Part shown: positions 60,590 to 64,000 of the stretch, in pieces
Position numbering within the stretch: the stretch's first letter is position 1
Layout of the letters: the number at the start of each line of letters is the position of its first letter
Assembly (NCBI GenBank): GCA_041586615.1
Contig: JBFGZS010000008.1
Location: 23,161-87,160 of the forward strand
Reading direction: 5' to 3'
DNA: 64,000 bases
Origin: Motiliproteus sp041586615
GTDB lineage: Bacteria; Pseudomonadota; Gammaproteobacteria; Pseudomonadales; Balneatricaceae
Notes under the pieces: model-generated
Databases searched by the model: none
What the model was told of the DNA's origin: nothing
What the model saw: only the letters and a program-made list of their open reading frames with translations
Program-made: the position numbers and the translations under genes

Positions 60590-61906
60590 TTATCGATACA
60601 GCGGGAAACGTTGGCATAGGTTTTCGACTTCGGCGCGCACCTGGTCCTCGACCTTGCTGTTGTCGTTCGAATGGTTACGTTGACAGTCGGCCAGGCCATC
60701 GAGAACGTCGCTGATCAGGTGGCCGATACGCTGGAATTCGCTCACCCCAAAACCGCGGCTGGTGCCCGCGGGGGTGCCGATACGAATACCGGAGGTGACC
60801 ATGGGTTTTTCTGGGTCGAAGGGGATGCCGTTCTTGTTGCAGGTAATTCCCGCCCGCTCGAGGCTCTCTTCTACGGCGTTGCCTTTGAGGCCCTTGGGCC
60901 GCAGGTCAACCAGCATCAGATGGGTATCGGTGCCACCGGTAACGATGTCGCACCCGCGCTCGACCATTACTTCGGCCAGTGCTTTGGCGTTGTCCAACAC
61001 CTGCTGGATGTATGTGCTGAAGTGAGGCTGCAGCGCCTCACCGAAGGCGACGGCCTTGGCGGCGATGACGTGCATCAGTGGGCCACCTTGCAGGCCGGGG
61101 AATACCGCCGAGTTGATCTTTTTGCCCAGCTCCAGATGGTTGGACAGGATCATGCCGCCACGGGGGCCGCGCAGGGTCTTGTGGGTCGTGGTGGTGACAA
61201 CATCGGCATGGGGCAGCGGGCTGGGGTGCTTGCCCGTCGCGATCAAGCCGGCGATGTGTGCCATATCGACCATCAGGTAGGCACCCACCTTGTCGGCAAT
61301 TTTACGGAAGCGCGCAAAGTCGATCTCACGCGGAATCGCGGAACCACCGGCGATAATCAGCTTGGGCTGATGCTCGACCGCCAGCGCTTCAACCGCATCG
61401 TAGTCGATCCGACAATCGCGCTCGCTGACGCCGTACTGAACCGCGTTGAACCATTTGCCGGACAGTGCCGGACGGGCGCCGTGGGTCAGGTGACCGCCGG
61501 CGTCGAGCGACATACCGAGAATGGTATCGCCGGGCTGCAGCAGCGCCAGCATGACCGCGCCGTTGGCCTGGGCGCCAGAGTGGGGCTGGACATTCACGTA
61601 TTCACAGTTGAACAACTGCTTAGCACGATCGATCGCCAACGTTTCTACTTCGTCCACGTACTCACAGCCACCGTAGTAACGACGACCGGAATAGCCTTCG
61701 GCGTACTTGTTCGTCAGCACCGTGCCTTGGGCTTCCATGACGGCTTTGGACGTGATGTTCTCGGAGGCGATCAGTTCGATCTGGCGCTCCTGGCGATCAA
61801 ATTCGCGCTCAACCGAAGCCTTGATGGCGGCGTCGATAGCGGACAGTTCGGCAGTGAAAAAGGCTTCACGCTGTGCATTGTTGTTATACAGCTGGCTGAT
61901 AGTCAT
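60590..61906 (-). CDS. glyA: Serine hydroxymethyltransferase GlyA
   Basis: GlyA interconverts serine plus tetrahydrofolate with glycine plus methylene-tetrahydrofolate. It has 438 aa, with ELIASENITSKAVMEAQGTVLTNKYAEGYSGRRYYGGCE and PLP Lys243 in VVTTTTHKTLRGPRGG. A C-terminal tail (NHSNDNSKVEDQVRAEVENLCQRFPLY) is normal. The context (gcvH, gcvP, sdaA) suggests it makes serine from glycine-derived one-carbon units for SdaA, in addition to its housekeeping role. Two 14-bp direct repeats lie just upstream. Confidence 0.96.
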   Translation of the reverse strand: MTISQLYNNNAQREAFFTAELSAIDAAIKASVEREFDRQERQIELIASENITSKAVMEAQGTVLTNKYAEGYSGRRYYGGCEYVDEVETLAIDRAKQLFNCEYVNVQPHSGAQANGAVMLALLQPGDTILGMSLDAGGHLTHGARPALSGKWFNAVQYGVSERDCRIDYDAVEALAVEHQPKLIIAGGSAIPREIDFARFRKIADKVGAYLMVDMAHIAGLIATGKHPSPLPHADVVTTTTHKTLRGPRGGMILSNHLELGKKINSAVFPGLQGGPLMHVIAAKAVAFGEALQPHFSTYIQQVLDNAKALAEVMVERGCDIVTGGTDTHLMLVDLRPKGLKGNAVEESLERAGITCNKNGIPFDPEKPMVTSGIRIGTPAGTSRGFGVSEFQRIGHLISDVLDGLADCQRNHSNDNSKVEDQVRAEVENLCQRFPLYR

Positions 61907-61946
61907 CGTTATCCCTCTGGCTATACTTGCTACTGGAGCATCTTAT

Positions 61947-61980
61947 TGTTGGCGTACTAAATAAAATGTTGGCGTACTAA
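61947..61980 (-). promoter_or_regulatory. Two 14-bp direct repeats upstream of glyA
   Basis: TGTTGGCGTACTAA occurs at 61947-61960 and again at 61967-61980, exactly 20 bases apart start to start (about two helical turns). The pair lies 41 bases before the glyA start codon. The spacing suits a protein binding the same face of DNA twice. Confidence 0.5.
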
Positions 61981-62014
61981 CATATTGACGCAGTCAATTG
62001 TTGCCGTAGAAACA

Positions 62015-63394
62015 TCAGCAGGCGACCACGTTAACGGCCAAGCCACCTTCTGAGGTTTCTTTGTATTTGGTTTGCATGTCGGCGCCGGTCTGGCGCATGG
62101 TTTCGATGACGCTATCGAGCGGTACATGGTGGGTCCCGTCACCGCGCAATGCGAGCCGGGCGGCGTTGATCGCCTTGACCGCGCCCATGGTGTTGCGTTC
62201 GATGCACGGTACCTGAACCAGTCCACCAATCGGATCGCAGGTCAGCCCCAGGTTGTGTTCCATACCGATCTCGGCGGCATTCTCGATCTGTTCATTGGTG
62301 CCGCCCATGACGGCGGCCAAGCCGGCGGCCGCCATCGAACAGGCGACGCCGACTTCACCCTGGCAACCGACTTCGGCCGCCGAGATCGAGGCGTTCTTCT
62401 TATACAGCATACCGATGGCAGCAGACGTCGCCAGGAAGGTAAAGATGCCGGCTTCGTTGGCACCCGGAATAAAGCGGCTGTAGTACGCCAGCACTGCTGG
62501 GATGACGCCCGCTGCACCGTTGGTGGGTGCGGTCACAACACGTCCGCCGGCCGCGTTCTCTTCGTTGACCGCCATGGCGTAGAGGTTGATCCAGTCCATA
62601 ATGCTTAAGGGGTCGCTGAGCACGGCTTCGGGACGATCGGTCAGTTCTTTGCGTAACAGGTAGGCGCGGCGCTTCAGGCCCAGGCCGCCAGGCAGCTCGC
62701 CCCGCTCACGGCAGCCACGCTCGATGCTGGCTTCCATGACTTGCCATAGCTGGCGCAGGTTGTTTTCTACCTCGTCCTCGCTACGCATCGCCTTTTCATT
62801 GGTCAGCACCAGCTCGGCAATGCTCAGGCCGCTCTCTTTACACCGCTGGAGTAACTCGAGGCCGGTTTCAAAGGGGTAGGGGATGGGCAGATTGGCCGAG
62901 GCATTGGCCGGTTGTGAGATTTGGTCTTCACAGAGCACAAAACCGCCGCCGACCGAGAAATAGACTTTGCTGATCAGCTGGATACCGGCCCGATCGAACA
63001 GCTCAAAGCGGATACCGTTGGGATGCTGGGGCAGGCTTTCACCAAAGAGAAGGCACAGGTCGTTCGCTTCATCGAAGGGGATCTCAACCGCACCGGCCAG
63101 CCGCAGCTTTTTGGCGCTACGGATCGCGGAGATCTTACTGGGGACCGTATCAGGATCGATCTGATCGGGAACTTCACCCATCAATCCTAGCATGGAGGCG
63201 ATGTCGGTGGCGTGTCCCTTGCCGGTCATCGCCAGCGAGCCATACAACGATACCCGGACGCGTCCGGCTTGCGCGAGGAGGTCGCGGGATTCGAGCAGGG
63301 TCAAAAATCGTTGGGCTGCCCACATAGGTCCCACCGTATGGGAGCTGGAGGGGCCAATACCGACTTTGAACAGATCAAAAAGACTCAGTGACAT
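62015..63394 (-). CDS. sdaA: L-serine ammonia-lyase (single-chain, iron-sulfur)
   Basis: SdaA deaminates L-serine to pyruvate and ammonia using an oxygen-sensitive [4Fe-4S] cluster. The 459-aa single-chain enzyme opens with LSLFDLFKVGIGPSSSHTVGPMWAAQRF. It holds the catalytic-domain stretches TAPTNGAAGVIPAVLAYY and AEVGCQGEVGVACSMAAAGLAAVMGG, GLTCDPIGGLVQVPCIERNTMGAVKA, and the final GGLAVNVVAC. The conserved cysteines are all present. It is the first gene of the minus-strand glycine/serine group and lies 142 bases downstream of a perfect 24-bp palindrome. Confidence 0.96.
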   Translation of the reverse strand: MSLSLFDLFKVGIGPSSSHTVGPMWAAQRFLTLLESRDLLAQAGRVRVSLYGSLAMTGKGHATDIASMLGLMGEVPDQIDPDTVPSKISAIRSAKKLRLAGAVEIPFDEANDLCLLFGESLPQHPNGIRFELFDRAGIQLISKVYFSVGGGFVLCEDQISQPANASANLPIPYPFETGLELLQRCKESGLSIAELVLTNEKAMRSEDEVENNLRQLWQVMEASIERGCRERGELPGGLGLKRRAYLLRKELTDRPEAVLSDPLSIMDWINLYAMAVNEENAAGGRVVTAPTNGAAGVIPAVLAYYSRFIPGANEAGIFTFLATSAAIGMLYKKNASISAAEVGCQGEVGVACSMAAAGLAAVMGGTNEQIENAAEIGMEHNLGLTCDPIGGLVQVPCIERNTMGAVKAINAARLALRGDGTHHVPLDSVIETMRQTGADMQTKYKETSEGGLAVNVVAC

Positions 63395-63536
63395 CTTGTT
63401 GCTCCGGGGCGAAGCGCGTGCTTGCCGTGTTTGTTGTTATCTCGCCGTGCGTCGATTGACAGCGGGCTGTCTTGGATTGCAGTAGCGGCTGCGTTGTGAT
63501 TTTGTCAGACTATCGCCCGCCGGAAGAATAGTCAAC

Positions 63537-63560
63537 AAAAGTTTCCTATAGGAAACTTTT
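63537..63560. promoter_or_regulatory. Perfect 24-bp palindrome upstream of sdaA
   Basis: The half-site AAAAGTTTCCTA is followed immediately by its exact reverse complement. It is placed 142 bases before the sdaA start, within the likely promoter region. Operator function is inferred from symmetry and position; the regulator is unknown. Confidence 0.6.
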
Positions 63561-63702
63561 TGCCGATTCGGCACTAATGCTGGCGCCTATTCGGGGCGAT
63601 TGGCGTCTGATATGGACCATTATCGCATTGATGCTGGCCAAAACGGTTCGTATTTCTATTAAGGTTCGCGTTTCTATTAAGGCGCTAACGTTATACCGAG
63701 AA

Positions 63703-63856
63703 TAAGGCGGCAAGGTAAGACCGCGCAAAAATGTGCCTTACTCGCGGGTTCATGAATGAACCGCCGTGGCATAACGCCACGTGAGACAAGGACGGACAGG
63801 CGCCGACCTTGTCGTCATCAAAAGACCGAAGGGATCGGATGTTGATGCCCGGTTAG
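63703..63856 (-). repeat. Dispersed hairpin repeat R1, complete copy in opposite orientation
   Basis: On the minus strand it reads GGCATCAACATCCGATCCC...TTTTGATG, then ACAAGG/CCTTGT, CGTGGCGTTATGCCACG, GGCGGTTCATTCATGAACC and a closing stem ending TTGCCGCCTTATTC. A tail with AACGTTATACCGAG follows at 63689-63702. It is the only complete copy on this strand. The stretch 63561-63702 before it has TTTCTATTAAGG repeated and no gene. Confidence 0.85.
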
Positions 63857-63894
63857 TCGCTATTCAGCACGTTTATTTTCGCTATGTAATTGAT

Positions 63895-63990
63895 TATGGA
63901 GTGTTTGTGGAAAGAGTCTCTTTGGCAAGGATGCCAAAGCGAAGCCTACATGGATGTATTCACGGCGTCTCTTGGAACAAATACTCCATA
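63895..63990. repeat. Nested inverted repeat at the right window edge
   Basis: The outer arms TATGGAGTGTTTGT (63895-63908) and ACAAATACTCCATA (63977-63990) pair 13 of 14. Inside is a hairpin CTTTGGCA-AGGA-TGCCAAAG (about 63919-63938). Together they could fold into a structured RNA or be a small mobile or repeat unit of about 96 bp. Nothing else supports a gene here. Confidence 0.5.
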
Positions 63991-64000
63991 GTTTCAAGTC

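Noticed and set aside
63546..63728. 60-aa ORF near the right end
   Set aside because: It overlaps the 24-bp palindrome and the R1 tail, has no family resemblance and no ribosome binding site.
1..64000. tRNA, rRNA, insertion sequences or prophage genes
   Set aside because: I looked for their typical sequences and gene types and saw none. The repeat families have no transposase within the window.

Overview
The window reads as chromosomal DNA of a gammaproteobacterium. It is fairly GC-rich, and its operons are tightly packed with many four-base ATGA overlaps. The presence of NhaA with an NhaR-like regulator, a multisubunit Na+/H+ antiporter, a TRAP transporter and an alanine/glycine:cation symporter suggests a marine or salt-exposed organism. 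The genus cannot be named from the sequence. No rRNA, tRNA, CRISPR array, prophage or transposase was seen.

Layout. 0-5 kb: end of a chemotaxis operon (cheA partial, cheR, cheD, cheB, a sensorless MCP). 5-9 kb: Ada-like alkyltransferase, DMT permease, VOC protein, trhO. 9-13 kb: a periplasmic binding protein overlapping a Cache-HAMP-PAS-GGDEF-EAL protein. 13-21 kb: a nine-gene Mrp/Mbh-like antiporter operon with three large antiporter subunits. 21-37 kb (minus strand): corrin-ring synthesis, in transcription order cbiD, cobK, then a cobalamin riboswitch, a shrunken His-rich CbiX relative, cobH, cobL (cbiET), cobI, cbiG, cobJ, cobM, cobW, cobN, cbtB, cbtA and chlI/chlD. The chlD half is reachable only by a -1 frameshift at a run of ten A residues. 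37-40 kb: nhaA, a Bax-inhibitor-1 protein and nhaR. 40-42.5 kb: a cupin, a small secreted protein and a double-glycine-leader peptide gene. 42.5-52 kb: an (R)-amine-transaminase-like enzyme, a TRAP transporter and a LysR regulator, divergent from bauA, mmsA/bauC and ald. 52-63.4 kb (minus strand): sdaA, glyA, gcvH, gcvP, an AGCS symporter, gcvT and lipA.

Functionally, the right third is an amino-acid catabolism island. Beta-alanine or other amines go to malonate semialdehyde plus alanine, then to acetyl-CoA and pyruvate. Glycine goes to methylene-THF, serine and pyruvate, with lipA supplying the lipoyl group of GcvH. The corrin cluster combines oxygen-independent-type enzymes (CbiD, CbiG, no CobG/CobF) with the CobN-type chelatase.

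The gaps between genes carry two dispersed repeat families. R1 is about 155 bp and made of consecutive hairpins: five full copies, one truncated and one degenerate. R2 is about 150 bp with three copies. There are also several short tandem arrays (7-, 8-, 14- and 15-bp units), two perfect palindromes next to nhaR and sdaA, and structured leaders before nhaA and the antiporter operon. The strongest candidates for follow-up are the chlI/chlD frameshift, the R1 hairpin family, the GG-leader peptide and the CbiX remnant.
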